This document shows positions 34,740-46,665 of a stretch of 64,000 bases of DNA, piece by piece. This stretch comes from Theocolax elegans (taxonomy: Eukaryota; Arthropoda; Insecta; Hymenoptera; Cerocephalidae), in contig CM047426.1 of the NCBI GenBank assembly GCA_026168455.1, positions 26,037,058 through 26,101,057 on the forward strand, given 5' to 3'. The notes below the pieces were generated by a model. That model was not told the DNA's origin, did not search any database, and worked only from the letters and a program-made list of their open reading frames with translations. Within the stretch, counting starts at the first letter, position 1. Every line of letters begins with the position of its first letter. Made by a program: the position numbers and the translations under genes.

Positions 34740-35110
34740 ATTTAAATCAATTTGCGAGCGCCGGGGCATTATCAAAGTGTTTACTTGCGCGGGAATCGGG
34801 TCAGACCTCGATCAACGCCATGTTTTTCAAGTTTCTTGGCACACTCTTTAAAGGCGTCGCGAAGCTATCGGTATAATTATATGCCCTCCTCCTTTGGCCC
34901 CTCATCTCCTTGTTGTACTAGTTGTGTATATGGGCCGACGACCGGAAAGACGAATTTGATATTGCCTCCCCCTCCCCTTTACGACCCTCATGTGGGTCAT
35001 GCTAGTCTCTTATCTCGAGGCTCGTCGCCGGTGGAAGATTTGTTTGCGCGTTTTTTCGTGCCACTGTGTAGCTAGAGTTCGCGAGGCTTTCATTTACCGT
35101 TTTCATTTTT
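34740..35110. promoter_or_regulatory. GC-richer island containing a 107-codon frame
   Basis: One of the most GC-rich blocks of the window (GCGAGCGCCGGGGC, GGCGTCGCGAAGC, GGGCCGACGACCGG, CTCGTCGCCGG). A plus-strand frame at 34752-35075 stays open for 107 codons but opens at TTG, has low-complexity proline-rich parts and matches no family I know. It might be a lone exon; conserved regulatory sequence seems as likely. Confidence 0.35.
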
Positions 35111-36487
35111 TCTATATATATACGCGACTTCAAATTATACTATCGTGATAATTTCCCATGTTTATGTTGGAATTATTACTTTTTTATTGAAATCCAACAT
35201 AGTATAATATTTTCCAATATAATATTTTTAAATAACGATTTTATACATTTTTAGTCATATATTTTAAAATTTATCGGTTTTATTTTAAATTTATACGTAC
35301 GTGTGTATATTCAATTTTAATTTTTCGCTTTACGTTTTTCTCTTTAATTGAATAAACTGGTAACATTATTCAATGTTACATGTGCGTTTATAATAATAAC
35401 AGTGCATTTATAATAATCCTATGGGGAAATGAGCGCGGAAAACAAATATATATATATAAGAATAAATTTAATACTAGTTTGTGTTTATCTGGACAGAATA
35501 ATACTTATTGAACTGTGTTCAGATGTTTTGTATTCGTTTCAAAGCTTAAATTTAGTCATTTTTCCTCAAAGTAAATCTATCACAGGAAAATGTGGAGAAA
35601 GAGGATTGTCATCGAAAAAAGTAAACCTGTAAATTTATAATTATCCTTGTATGTAAAATGTTTAAAACTTAACGTATGAAATCATTTTTAAAAATACTAC
35701 GAACGAAAATAAATATAATATTATGCAAATAATACCAATTTTAAAATGATTTTGTATGGTTTTAAGGAATAACTGTATCTTGATTTATTGTCAATAATGT
35801 ACATTATCAAATACTTTCAAATTTTACATACAAAATTTCTACAAATATTTCCACAGATCCATCAATCTTCGATACTCTTAATAGTAGAAAGCTTACTATA
35901 CATAAAATATTTTATTTATATACTATATATGTATGTCTAGTATACGCAATATGTCACCATAATTCCAAATAGGTTTCTAATCAACTTATTTCTTTTCCAT
36001 AATGTTGGAAATGGGGTATTTAAATGAAATGTACTCGCAAGTATATTTTTAATTTTAAATTAGGAATTTTATTTTAAAGATAACTCGAGAAAGGACGTAG
36101 ATGTTGTCTGAACGAGAGTCGAGAGAGAAGTGTAGCAGTCTATACTTGGAATCGTAGAAAAGAAATTTGTTCAGGCATAGCAAGTCATAAAACAATATGC
36201 CCTTTTTTCTGTACTGCTCAATGCAGCCGAAATACATGCGCAGGTATAACGTCACGTTAAAAAAAGTTAGAATTAAACCGATATATGTATATGCTTCTAA
36301 GACAGAGACTTCAACTAAACAAAAATTTAGTTCGTTGGTTCTTTTTTATAACGAAAACAAAATCAAATTAACTTGTTTTTAAACGAAACTACAATATGTT
36401 ACTTTGTTTGCCTATAAATAATAAAATGAGATGTTTATGTAAATATTCGACTCAACTAATGAGAATATATATGTATATAGGTTTTAC
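35111..36487. other. AT-rich non-coding stretch
   Basis: AT-rich sequence with a small imperfect hairpin at about 35161-35202 (TATGTTGGAATT versus AATCCAACATA) and a TA run near 35446-35458. Short frames are not credible. No transposon ends were seen. Confidence 0.5.
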
Positions 36488-36870
36488 AAAAAAAGTAATT
36501 AAAATTAATATTTATTTGTTTAGTTTTTGATATTAAACGTTAGAAAATAATGTTATTATAAAAAATTTTTTAATTATTTAATTTATTGCATATATAATAA
36601 TTCTGTAGATTAATACGTATTCAAATGTACAACGATTATTCTTGAGAATTACACTTAAAAAAATGTTAAAAAAAAAGAAAAAGAAACATTTTGTTTTTTT
36701 AAATGTAGTTCTGAATAATCGTTATACATTTGAATACGTATTAACCTACAGAATTATTATATACCTATGCAATAAACTAAATAATTAAAAAAAATTTATA
36801 ATAACATTAATTAACTAACGTTTAATATCAAAAACTAGACAAATAAATATTAATTTTAATTACTTTTTTT
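36488..36870. mobile_element. Foldback MITE, about 383 bp
   Basis: AAAAAAAGTAATTAAAATTA on the left is mirrored by TAATTTTAATTACTTTTTTT on the right. The inversion continues through TTTTTGATATTAAACGTTA, TAATTCTGTAG and TTAATACGTATTCAAATGTA with their complements. The centre is an A-rich spacer near 36660-36690. Arms differ by several substitutions and small indels, so it is moderately old. Confidence 0.85.
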
Positions 36871-37420
36871 ATAAATATAAAAATAAAAATGTATAAGTTT
36901 CGTTTATTTAAACAAAAACTAAAATAAACAGATGTAATTGTTATAGTTGTATGTAGTATCATTGTTTTATATACCTATTTGTTATGTTGTAAAAAACATT
37001 TTTCGAGAAAGGTATATTTGACAAAATAAAACGAAAGAAACAAAACAATTTGTTTAGTTTTACGTGACCCAATAACAAAACTAAACTAATTAATTTGAGG
37101 TCTCTGTTTTGAGGTATCAAACAAGGGTATTATTAAATCCTGAACTTGCCTTCTATGAAAAAGTGTCGATTTAGTTTCGTTAAGTATAAAAAATGTTCTT
37201 GTATTATATTGAAATATCCAATACGTAACATGCAATTATTAATAATGATCGAATGATTATCTTAGTCAAAATAAATATAAATGTAGAATAATGCTATATA
37301 CATATAATAAAAAATGACTCGGTGAATTCGCGAAACTAAAAATCGGTACACACGCACACACACGCATGCACACCAGGAGTTTTATCAAGACGCGACTTGG
37401 AAATAATTAGTATTCTAATA
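36871..37420. other. AT-rich non-coding stretch
   Basis: AT-rich sequence ending in an imperfect AC/CA-rich stretch at about 37349-37374 (ACACACGCACACACACGCAT). Nothing else is supported. Confidence 0.5.
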
Positions 37421-37770
37421 CATGTATCCGCTTATCTGCTGGCTTATAGTCGCCTATAATGTAGCGGTGGTACGTTTGCATGTTAATCGTTATAGGAAAT
37501 CACGGGTTTGCGTTTGCTCGAGAACCAAGACACGGTATGTGTGCAAACTGCGCTTGAATTTCGGGGAACCGGGCCGATTCTGCGCTCGGAGTGCCCGGTT
37601 ACCCAATTTCACATGTATCGAATCTCGAATGACAATCGCATCTTGCGTTTCCGATGGATCTCTAAATGCGTTACACATGAGTTATTGTGCCTCCATATAT
37701 ATGTATATACACATATATAAATACATATATACGAATCATTCTCGCGTGATTGTGAGACCGTAAATCGAAA
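37421..37770. promoter_or_regulatory. GC-richer island, candidate regulatory DNA
   Basis: Mixed sequence with CpG words (GGGGAACCGGGCCG, TGCGCTCGGAGTGCCCGG). Overlapping frames of 62-113 codons occur on both strands. The longest, on the plus strand at 37422-37763, ends in a run of Tyr/Ile codons from a TATATA repeat and is not credible as a whole. Possible conserved non-coding element. Confidence 0.3.
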
Positions 37771-38199
37771 CAGTACATGCACTTCCAAACTGTATCAGTT
37801 CGTCTGTGTCAAACATTAATTCATTCTTATTGGTAAATTATTATCGTTACGGACATAATTATATATTTATAGAATATATTAACGTAATTTACTAGGATTT
37901 TTTTTTAAATATTTATGAATATTAATATATTATATGAAAACATATTTTTATTTGTTATACGAGTATTTTTAGATTGTTTAACAATAACTGTGTTTATTAA
38001 TACGAATAACATTATACCCAATGTTAACGTAAATATAAACATTTGTATACTTACAAATTCGTAGGGCACTAAAAACGTTAAGATAAAAACAATAATAATA
38101 AAGTTAAGCAGCAACCGTGAAAAGATTTAATTAAAATTTTAATTATATTCTCAAGAAAGTTCTTATTTGTCTTTCGGTTTAAAATGGAGTTTCTTTTAA
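37771..38199. other. AT-rich non-coding stretch
   Basis: AT-rich DNA. A 69-codon minus-strand frame at 37905-38114 is hydrophobic only because of its T-rich antisense composition. No feature is called. Confidence 0.5.
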
Positions 38200-38830
38200 A
38201 ATCCTGAGAGAAAGTCAAAGTGTTTCAATAACGTTGGCCCATCGGGGTAACACAGAAAAAAGAAACATAGAAGAAAACCGAGAAAGATCATCATCGAGCA
38301 AATACAAAAGAGTCGAACGTACGACAATTAAAAAAGTCAATTTCACGGGAAATGATTTACATCCGTTTAAATACCCAACTCCGTTCGAGTGAAGCTACGT
38401 CGTGTTACGTTAACTAGGCATTCGATGTAAGGTATAGTGAAAAAAAATATCAATTATACGAGCTAGAACCGCGTAAATTACGAGCCGTGAAAGTCATCGC
38501 ATCTGCGAACGCGAGGTTAAAACCGGATTCGTCAATTATTAGTTTAGCCGCGACTATATACGTCCACTGAAAACCGAGGCTTATAATGACGCTCAGGGAT
38601 AGATTACAGAGGAGTACCGCGAAAATGTCGCGAGATGGGCGAAATACGACAGAGCTGCGGCAACGAACTCACTGAGACTGATTAGAGGGGCCGGTGACGA
38701 AGGAGCGACGAATAAAGTTACTGACCGCCCGTTGCGAAAACGAGTTATTGCCCCCGCGGTCTAAGTGCCATCGAACTCTATACCTGCGACGATACAGCAC
38801 TACGTTGCGCTTTATCGCGTGTGTCGTCGA
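38200..38830. promoter_or_regulatory. GC-richer island, candidate regulatory DNA
   Basis: From about 38365 to 38830 the sequence is mixed and CpG-containing (ACGTCGTGTTACG, ATGTCGCGAGATGGGCG, GAGGGGCCGGTGACG, CCCCCGCGGTC). No frame exceeds 70 codons. This is one of the longer non-AT-rich blocks and a reasonable candidate for a conserved regulatory element. Confidence 0.35.
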
Positions 38831-39634
38831 TGCTCCTTTTTTCATTTCGAGACTTACTTGATATACGGAATTTTCCAATTACGTGTAATTCATCTTTTAT
38901 TTGTTTAGTTTCTACTATCACATTTTTTCAAAGATGGGCGAAGTTTTCACATTTATATTTATTTAATATAACCATATTTAATCAAAAATATATTGCCATT
39001 TATTTATACAAATATTATATTTATAAACGTTAGGGGCGTTATATGTGTATAAAAATTAAAATATGATTTATACAACCTATCATAATGATTTAAATAAATA
39101 TATTAATTAACAAGTGTTATATATAGAGGAATTTACATTAATTATCGATTTTAAACATTTACCGACCCAGAATAAACATATGATACATTATGGTTGATGA
39201 CAGTCTACAAATATTTGACATTATTGTTTAGCATATTTAACTTGACATAAATCTAGTAGAAACTGATTCCATTTTTTTAGTAGTAAAAAAACATTTTAAA
39301 CATAGAAATGAGTAAATAATGTTTCCACAATTTTGCTTGTGATTTTTTTCATTCATTTATTAAAACAAAATTAGTTGCTCAATGACGTTTGTCGATTTAA
39401 AAGGTATTTTTAATCCTTAGCTGCCACACTTCACTAAAATAACGTGACTGCCACATTGGGACATTTCGTACCCCACCTTAAGAAAATTGTATTGTGAAGC
39501 AGCTATTGACTTTTTCAAATTGAAAAATTTCATTTATGATATTTAGTACGAAAAAGTTTTTTTTTCAAATTTCTTTTGATACAACTATTTAAATTTAACT
39601 TAATATCGATTAGGGTCATATATACCCTATGTAC
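38831..39634. other. AT-rich non-coding stretch
   Basis: AT-rich sequence leading up to the TTAA-flanked foldback element. Nothing else is recognised. Confidence 0.5.
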
Positions 39635-39638
39635 TTAA

Positions 39639-40143
39639 GGGGAGTCCGTAGAGTATAGTTGAATATATCACCACCCGAAAATTTGCGAGGAGAAGTGGCG
39701 CTGCCGTCAGATAAGATGAGTTTATATTCGACAATAATTATGAACATTTAAAGGAAATAGAGTTTTTACCACACAAAATCAGAGTTGAGCGCCATAGCTA
39801 TTGATGTAATGGTTAATTACATATTACTTAGCTGATCGAAAAGTCAGTATTTTCGACGAATGGTGATAAGTACGAAGTGACTTTGGTATGTGTTCTCAGA
39901 ATTGATTCGTACTTATCACTATTCGTCGAAAATACTGACTTTTCGATCAGCTAAGTAATATGTAATTAATCATTACATCAATAGCTATGGCGCTCAACTC
40001 TGATTTTGTGTGGTAAAACCTCTATTTCCTTTAAATGTTCATAATTATTGTCGAATATAAACTCATCTTATCTGACGGCAGCGCCACTTTTGCTCGCAAA
40101 TTTTCGGGTGGTGAATTTGTGAAGTTATGAGTACGGACTGCCC
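39639..40143. mobile_element. 505-bp foldback element flanked by TTAA
   Basis: TTAA lies directly outside both ends. The termini are GGGGAGTCCGTA and TACGGACTGCCC. After about 15 poorly matched bases the arms pair almost perfectly for about 200 bases (CACCACCCGAAAATTTGCG, GTGGCGCTGCCGTCAGATAA, TTCGACGAATGGTGATAAG and their complements), with a spacer of about 30 bases near 39880-39910. The TTAA duplication with a GGG terminus fits TTAA-targeting superfamilies such as Kolobok, Sola3 or piggyBac. No transposase is present. Confidence 0.9.
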
Positions 40144-40147
40144 TTAA

Positions 40148-43100
40148 GGGCTAACACTTTATAAGAATAGCTTTCATCGAGTAAGTCAAAACCAAAAAGC
40201 TATAAATAAAACACTGTTTCCAGCAAAACTCATCGCTGAATTAAAAATACATACTTTTACTTAGAAAAATAGTTTTAAAGACAAAATATTAAGAAATTTA
40301 CGTTAACAATCGTATGGTTGACCCTCCAACTGGGAAAATTCAGATTTTAGATTGCCATAATCGTTGTAAACTGAGTAAGCATAAACGTTGAGACTGTATA
40401 TTGTATATATGCTCATTATTTATAAAATGGAAGATACAGCAAAAAAAAGCGTTTTACAACTAGCGATTAATAGATCATTTTTCACATCCATATTCAAGCA
40501 ATAAGACCATATTTTAAATAGATTGATTAACCCATAGCCGTATAAAAAGGCCTTTATTACATTGTGCCATTGTAACGGCGAAAAGGTTCTGCTCACCAAG
40601 TACAATGGGGGTTAAGCACTTGTGTAAACGTTAATGCGTTCTTTTGTTTTACGGGATGCTATAGTATAATTATTATTGTTCGTCCCTTCAACTCTGGCTG
40701 TGATGTAAGAAAGCATTAAACGTTTCAACGATGTATATATATATATATACCTATATATGCTATTTTCCATTAACCAGCGAGATGAAACTTAATCTCACTA
40801 TATGCTCGACATTCCGATTTAACACAAACAATCCATTATATTGCTTTTATTTTTAACACCTTAACGTTAAAAAGTAACTGTATCAAGTTATAATTTACAA
40901 TTCTATACCTGTTAGTAATAAATTTATATATTAGAACACTTGCAATTACTACTTTTTTGGTCCGCTTTTCTTTTCACGTGAAAAAAAAAATAGATCAGGT
41001 TGTGGCCTACTCTTATATACATCAGATTAAATTTATAACACTATTACATTGCCAGTATAGTTTAATGGTTTTAACAATTAATTGACGAATACGAACAAAT
41101 CAGCAACATAATTTATTAAGTTATAAATTATATTAACCTAGTAAGAAAACGAGGGAGAACGGTAAATGTAATTAAATCCAAATGAAACGTAAACAACAAG
41201 TACCTAAGATTTGTACTCGTTTGACCCCTCCGAAAATATCGATCGCAGCACACATCGCAGTACACCTGTACTACAGATAAACCGAGGAATAAAATTTTAA
41301 TACAAGTATATTAATTTAACAAAGTAATTAAATAATAATAGAGTCTTTGAAAATGTAAGGAATTTCATTGTCGTTAGAGAATAAATATCACCGTTCAAAT
41401 TTATTCGGTTTACGAGCCTACATGTACACCGATAAAACATCGATCGTATATATCGACTCGTTAAAGTTACGCGTTGCTCAAGGCCAATCTAAAAGACGCA
41501 TAATACTTTCTTCCCTCGATATTTCAATTACACGGTCGTAAAGAGCACCAGGTGACACTGGCGAAATCTACTCGTCGATGATATATTTCCCGTAGGAAAT
41601 TTAGCAAAATGATAAATTTATGTTATATATTCCCTAGCAAGAGCCGCACGCAAACAAGTTTAGGATAAAACGCGATCGTTATTCCAGGCGGTTATTCACC
41701 GCGTTCAAACTATGTCCAGCCAGTGTGAGATCAACCGCGGGATTCGTATACGTATCAACTGCATTATGTAAATTCGGGCACGATCAGCGCATATACCGGT
41801 AATAATATTACATCGATATGTAAAAGTATCCAAGTCTGTGTCTAGTTCTTGTTTCATTTTGTTTAGGACTTACACACGCACTTGACCAAAAACACGTGTA
41901 ATTACGTGTTTTTTTTTATCGCGTGGAAAGGTATACTTAAATGGTCTTATTTTTTTCATTATCCCTTTCGCTCTTTTATTGTTTAACGATAAGGTAATTT
42001 TCACATTATTTATTGTTCTTTTTTTCATTAGAATTAACAATAGATTTATGTAAAATTACAACAATTTTACGTATAAATTATGAAATTTCAGAAAATGATG
42101 GTTATACTTTATTAGTTACAATTTTTGTAATTTTTTCCTTTTTTTTTTAAATTTTTGCTTTATTAACGTATATTTCAGTTTGCTTTATAAAATTAACAGT
42201 AGTAGTAAACGAGTAATACTATAAATATATGATTCGATTAACGAAACAAATTGATTTACCTAAAAATACACCTATAATCGTGAAATTTTAACTGAACATA
42301 TGCAGCAGAAGGGCTTATTTTAAAACAGGCAAGTCAATCAATTGTTATTGCGGTATTGAATAACGCTATTTAATACTCTAGTTGTTTTCATCATCTTATA
42401 CGTTCGCATATTATCTTTCATAGTATACATACGCAGCTAACAATTTTTGATAAATTTTTGTATTTAACTATGATGTGGGTAGCGTGTTAATAATAAATTA
42501 TTTTTAAAAAGTATAATCCTTTTGTTGTTTTTTGTATTTGATGATCAATAGAAAATAAAGTATCGGTACTCGTTAAATAGTGTACATCGTATTAATAACG
42601 AAGATTATTTTACAAGCTAATTATTATACGCAAATGATTCTATTTACACAAAGTACATGCTATTAGTATACTACGTTCGTTATCGTTGGGCTTTAAATTT
42701 ATTGATTAATTTCATACCTTAAATTCAGTGGCAGACTGCATACTTTCACGAAAATTCACTTAAATTAAAAATGAAATAAGGGATTACAAATATTGTCACG
42801 TATTTAAACAAAAGATCTGGAACTCTTTTGATTAAATTTATGCAACGCGTAGTCGAGTAAATTGTATAAACAATACGAACGTTCGAAAGTACGTATTTTA
42901 TCTCAATATAAAATCTCGCGGTGAAGGAGGGAAAGCGGTTCTTTTTTTTTTTATATAGTGATAAAAGAATACAGAGAAATTTTTGCCGGGCTAAATTTAA
43001 AATGATAATGTCGCATATTTTATCACAAAATCCATTTTGAAAAATGAACGAGAGATAAAAAAAATCTGTCGTCTATTCTAGGATTCATTACGTAAGAAGC

Positions 43101-44389
43101 TCCTTAGCAGACATTCGCAACAGAAGCAAAACGAGACGAGGTACGGATGAGTGTACATATTCGCTAGCTTCCATCCCGTCTTGTTTTATGAATTTTAAAA
43201 AGCGTCGCCATCGTCCCGAAACCGCAGAGCGCTATAGAGATAGAATTGAATTTCATGAGCGTGTATATAACTACAAATGACAGAGTAACGGAGATGGGCG
43301 TATACGAAAAAAAAAAGTTTCCTATATATCTATGTAGAGAACGGAGATTAAAAGGATTACTTTTAATATTCCCCGTAATTTTTCTCTAAATGTGTGTGCA
43401 CTAGTCTATATTTGTATTTCATCGTGTCTGTATGCTTCCTTGTTACGCGACTGTACTCGCAGTGTTTGGGGTTTAACCAACTTTTGTATTTAATTGCATG
43501 GAATTTAATACGTAAACTTTTTCTTTATCTCACCGCTGACCTAAATCCCCAGAATGTAAATAATGTGTCATAATTACGTGCACTTGTGAGAATGTGCCAT
43601 TAGACATTGTTGAAAAGTTCAAATTTATACAATTTTGGAAAATATTTTGAAAGAAAATCAGCGTACATATACCGTATGGTTGGGAAAGTTTATTATTCAA
43701 TTATTCAAGAAGTTGAACAGTGTGTTCATTAGGCTTTTACGTTTATATTATATTCCGTTCGAAACATTGTGAGATGAGCGAAAGTATATATCATGGTAAA
43801 ACACCAAAAATTGTCATTTAACAATTAATAGATTTTAATAAGGGTTCGTGATCGTTTTATTCAATTTCGAATAAGGGAAGATATTATGTTGTATGTCTAG
43901 TCTTATAAGTACTCTATTAATTTTTTTTGCCTTCCAGAGTAGCATGAAATGGAAAGAAATATCATATGTACAAAAAATTCAAGATAATAAATATTTCTTT
44001 TTACTGTCGGCTGATATATCTCATAAATTTTATTTCGCCATTAACCTTGTAATCGATAAAGAAACCTATTTTAAAAAAATGAATTTACTCTAAATAATAT
44101 ACTACTTCTTAAAAAGTATCATAAGCAACAAAAATCGAGACTTATCATTCGTTAATAAAATAAACTCTTATAAACATGTTTATCAATTACACTTATGCAA
44201 TTCCACGCGATAACATAAAATTTAGTATACTATTCTCATAAAACTTAATTATTAAACAGAAAATTAAGTTCGTATAAAAAAAACACGACGTTCTTGAACT
44301 ACGCGTATAGATGATAAATAAACTAAATATCAAGATCGATGATTTTGATCGAGATGAGTTGGATCGAGGTGACAATTTTTTATTCAGTC
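40148..44389. other. Long AT-rich stretch with a few mixed patches
   Basis: Mainly AT-rich. TA microsatellite at about 40734-40749. A mixed patch at about 41400-41830 includes CACCAGGTGACACTGGCG (an E-box-like CAGGTG) and CAACCGCGGGATTCG. Another lies at about 43080-43290 (AACGAGACGAGGTACGG, GCGTCGCCATCGTCCCG). No frames above 70 codons, hairpins or transposon ends were noticed. Confidence 0.5.
40734..40749. repeat. (TA)n microsatellite
   Basis: A pure TA run of about 16 bases, followed by CCTATATATG. Confidence 0.8.
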
Positions 44390-44735
44390 AGTGACCCGTC
44401 GATATACAGTGACACACAGATTTTCGCCAAGGTTTGTATGTACAGTCCGCGAGGGTTTCGCGACACGCATCGATATTGTCTCTGCACAGGGGGTTTATAT
44501 GTACTCGTAAAGAGAAGGGCAAGGGAACAGATTGGATGAGCCCCGAAGGTGCCTCGTAAAAAAAGGCCTTTTCGATAAAATCACTGTCCTTTCCAGCGTA
44601 AGAAAGAAAAGAAACGCCGAGAAAACATATATATTTGAAGGCGTTTCTTTGAGAGTTTCTAGCTACTGCTTTACAGATAAGTCCGAGGTTTCACCGGGAG
44701 GGTTCACGCTTCTTTCCTGAGGGGAAACCCAACGG
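44390..44735. promoter_or_regulatory. GC-richer island with an 11-bp perfect hairpin
   Basis: Mixed block with CpG words (GTCCGCGAGGGTTTCGCGAC). At 44608-44650 AAAGAAACGCC pairs exactly with GGCGTTTCTTT across a 21-base loop, and GAGGGGAAACCC follows near 44719. Frames of 62-66 codons are unrecognised. The hairpin could be an RNA element or coincidence. Confidence 0.3.
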
Positions 44736-45991
44736 ATTTATACGTTTCAAGCTGCAGACAATTTATGAAAATACTTCGCTTTTCTTTACTGTCTCGGCGT
44801 AATGTAATGTAGCATGTTTATGTAGAGGGAAAAAAAGATGAAAAAAGATACTCCTGTATACCCTCATCCGAAGACCGACTGCAAATTTGGTGTTTATGTC
44901 TATCGTTTATTAGATGAGATGATTACCTTTTGAAATTCCAATTTCGTAACAAATTTTACAGCTTTATTTCGTACTTTTAACCTCTCAAGTGTACATACAC
45001 AATCAATGTCGGCACATGCTTTTTTTTTCATTATGTCTTGTTCGTACAAAATAAAATACGCGTATTTTACATAATTGTAACGTCATTCAAATCAATAAAT
45101 AACAATCGATCGTCAGCTAATATTACATTATTTTTAACCGTATTATTTTTAAATATTTACTATTGAAAAATTATAATTTTTATAACAGTGGATAAGGTTA
45201 CCCACAATTTATACTATCAATACCAAATTTACATAAAGTAAATTACTTTTTAATACAAACCTATTTAGTTTTAGATGTTATCGCGTTATTTTAAAATTCA
45301 TTCGATCATTAAGAAATTCTGCGAATTAACATAATTATAAAATCAACGCTTGTGCAATCACTTTTATCTTATATATATATATATATATATTACCGATGTT
45401 TGTAAATTTAACGTATTGATATAAGCAGTCAGTAGTACATATATAAATGATAATTATAATTGGAAAGATATTTTAGTTTTTGTAATTGATAAATTTGACA
45501 ACTCATCTTTTTATAATATAAATATAGAATTAAAAGTAAAATAATTCGATTGAATAAAAGCGTTTAGACCTTGTGTTTTCTATACGACGAAACATTAATT
45601 ATTTGCTCCTATGCAATTCCATTGTTTGCTCTAAATTTATTACGAGCCGATGACTCGTCAGTTGCAAGTCACAGGTTTAATCCACATAAATACATTCATG
45701 TATATATACGCACACAATGTATGCTTATATGCATTTGCAATTCCCACACATATACCTCCCTTTTACTGTATTTACTTACCGAACACATACAATACCCTGA
45801 ATCTCACATACGCACACATCATTTATCATTCATCAAAAGCACTAATGAAAAATAAAGCTTATAGGACAATCTGCATATACTTTATCTCGAAATATACATT
45901 CAGTCGGTCGTTTGTAAAATGTAGAATTTACCTACATACAATTTGTGCAAGAATATACAATAACTCCGTTGAAGTAAATAAATAAATATAT
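44736..45991. other. AT-rich non-coding stretch
   Basis: AT-rich, with an AT microsatellite at 45371-45390 and CACACAT/ACATAC-type sequence at about 45690-45820. The 94- and 111-codon plus-strand frames at 45571-45985 read through this simple sequence and are not credible genes. Confidence 0.5.
45371..45390. repeat. (AT)n microsatellite
   Basis: An uninterrupted AT run of 20 bases. Confidence 0.85.
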
Positions 45992-46665
45992 ATGGGGTAT
46001 TCCACGTGAAGTGGTCCGAACAAAATTTTAAAATGCACCAAATTTTGGGTACACATTGCAAATGTTTTTCAGAATACCAGAAAAAAATTTTTGGGTACGG
46101 GAATCTATTTGCTCAAAAGTTATTCTAACCTCAAAAAGTGAATTTTTCCATATTTTTTTCAACACCAGCTGGGTTTACCGCTATATAACTCAAAATCTAT
46201 CAACTTTTACTATAGAATATTATATGTAACATTCGTTGCTAATTATGTCTAGAGTTTATCCTTGTGGGTTAGAATTTCTAATCTCAAGGTCAATGTCACA
46301 TATACTACATGTCAATATTCAACTTGAAAAAAGTGTAAGACTTACACGAAAATTGATTTTTTTATCCAAAAGTCTAAAAGAAAGCTTGGAACAGTACCTT
46401 TCAAATGGTCTTTAGCATCTTTATGGCCTTTAATTCTGTAAAAAGTTATGATAATTTAAAGAAAGACAAAAAATTCTCAAAAATTAACATGGTAATTCCC
46501 ATTTAAATTTTAAAAAAAATTCGTGTTTCTTTAAACTAACTTTTGAGCAAATAGTTTCCAGTACCTAAAAATTGTTTTCTGTATTCTGCAAAACATTTCC
46601 AATGTGTATCCAAAATTTGGTGCATTTTAAAATTTTGAGCAGACCACTTCACGTAGAATATTCAT
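45992..46665. mobile_element. Foldback element, deleted copy of the 8330-9329 family
   Basis: The left arm begins ATGGGGTATTCCACGTGAAG and follows the 8330 element for about 480 bases with scattered substitutions. The right arm is shortened: after TTCGTGTTTCTTTAAA the sequence jumps to TAACTTTTGAGCAAA, removing roughly 300 bases, and then runs to the degenerate end ACTTCACGTAGAATATTCAT. The central spacer is in the opposite orientation to that of the 8330 copy. Non-autonomous and clearly older. Confidence 0.88.

Noticed and set aside
35161..35202. Small hairpin that might suggest a microRNA precursor
   Set aside because: The stem is short and interrupted and does not reach the length or pairing expected of an insect pre-miRNA.
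42960..43390. ACAGAGAAATTTTTGCC and AATTTTTCTCTAAAT as possible MITE ends
   Set aside because: Similarity is limited to a few bases of an AT-rich motif, with no matching inward arms or target duplication.
45571..45985. Plus-strand frames of 94 and 111 codons
   Set aside because: Their composition reflects ACAT/CACA simple sequence, and they end at a foldback element.
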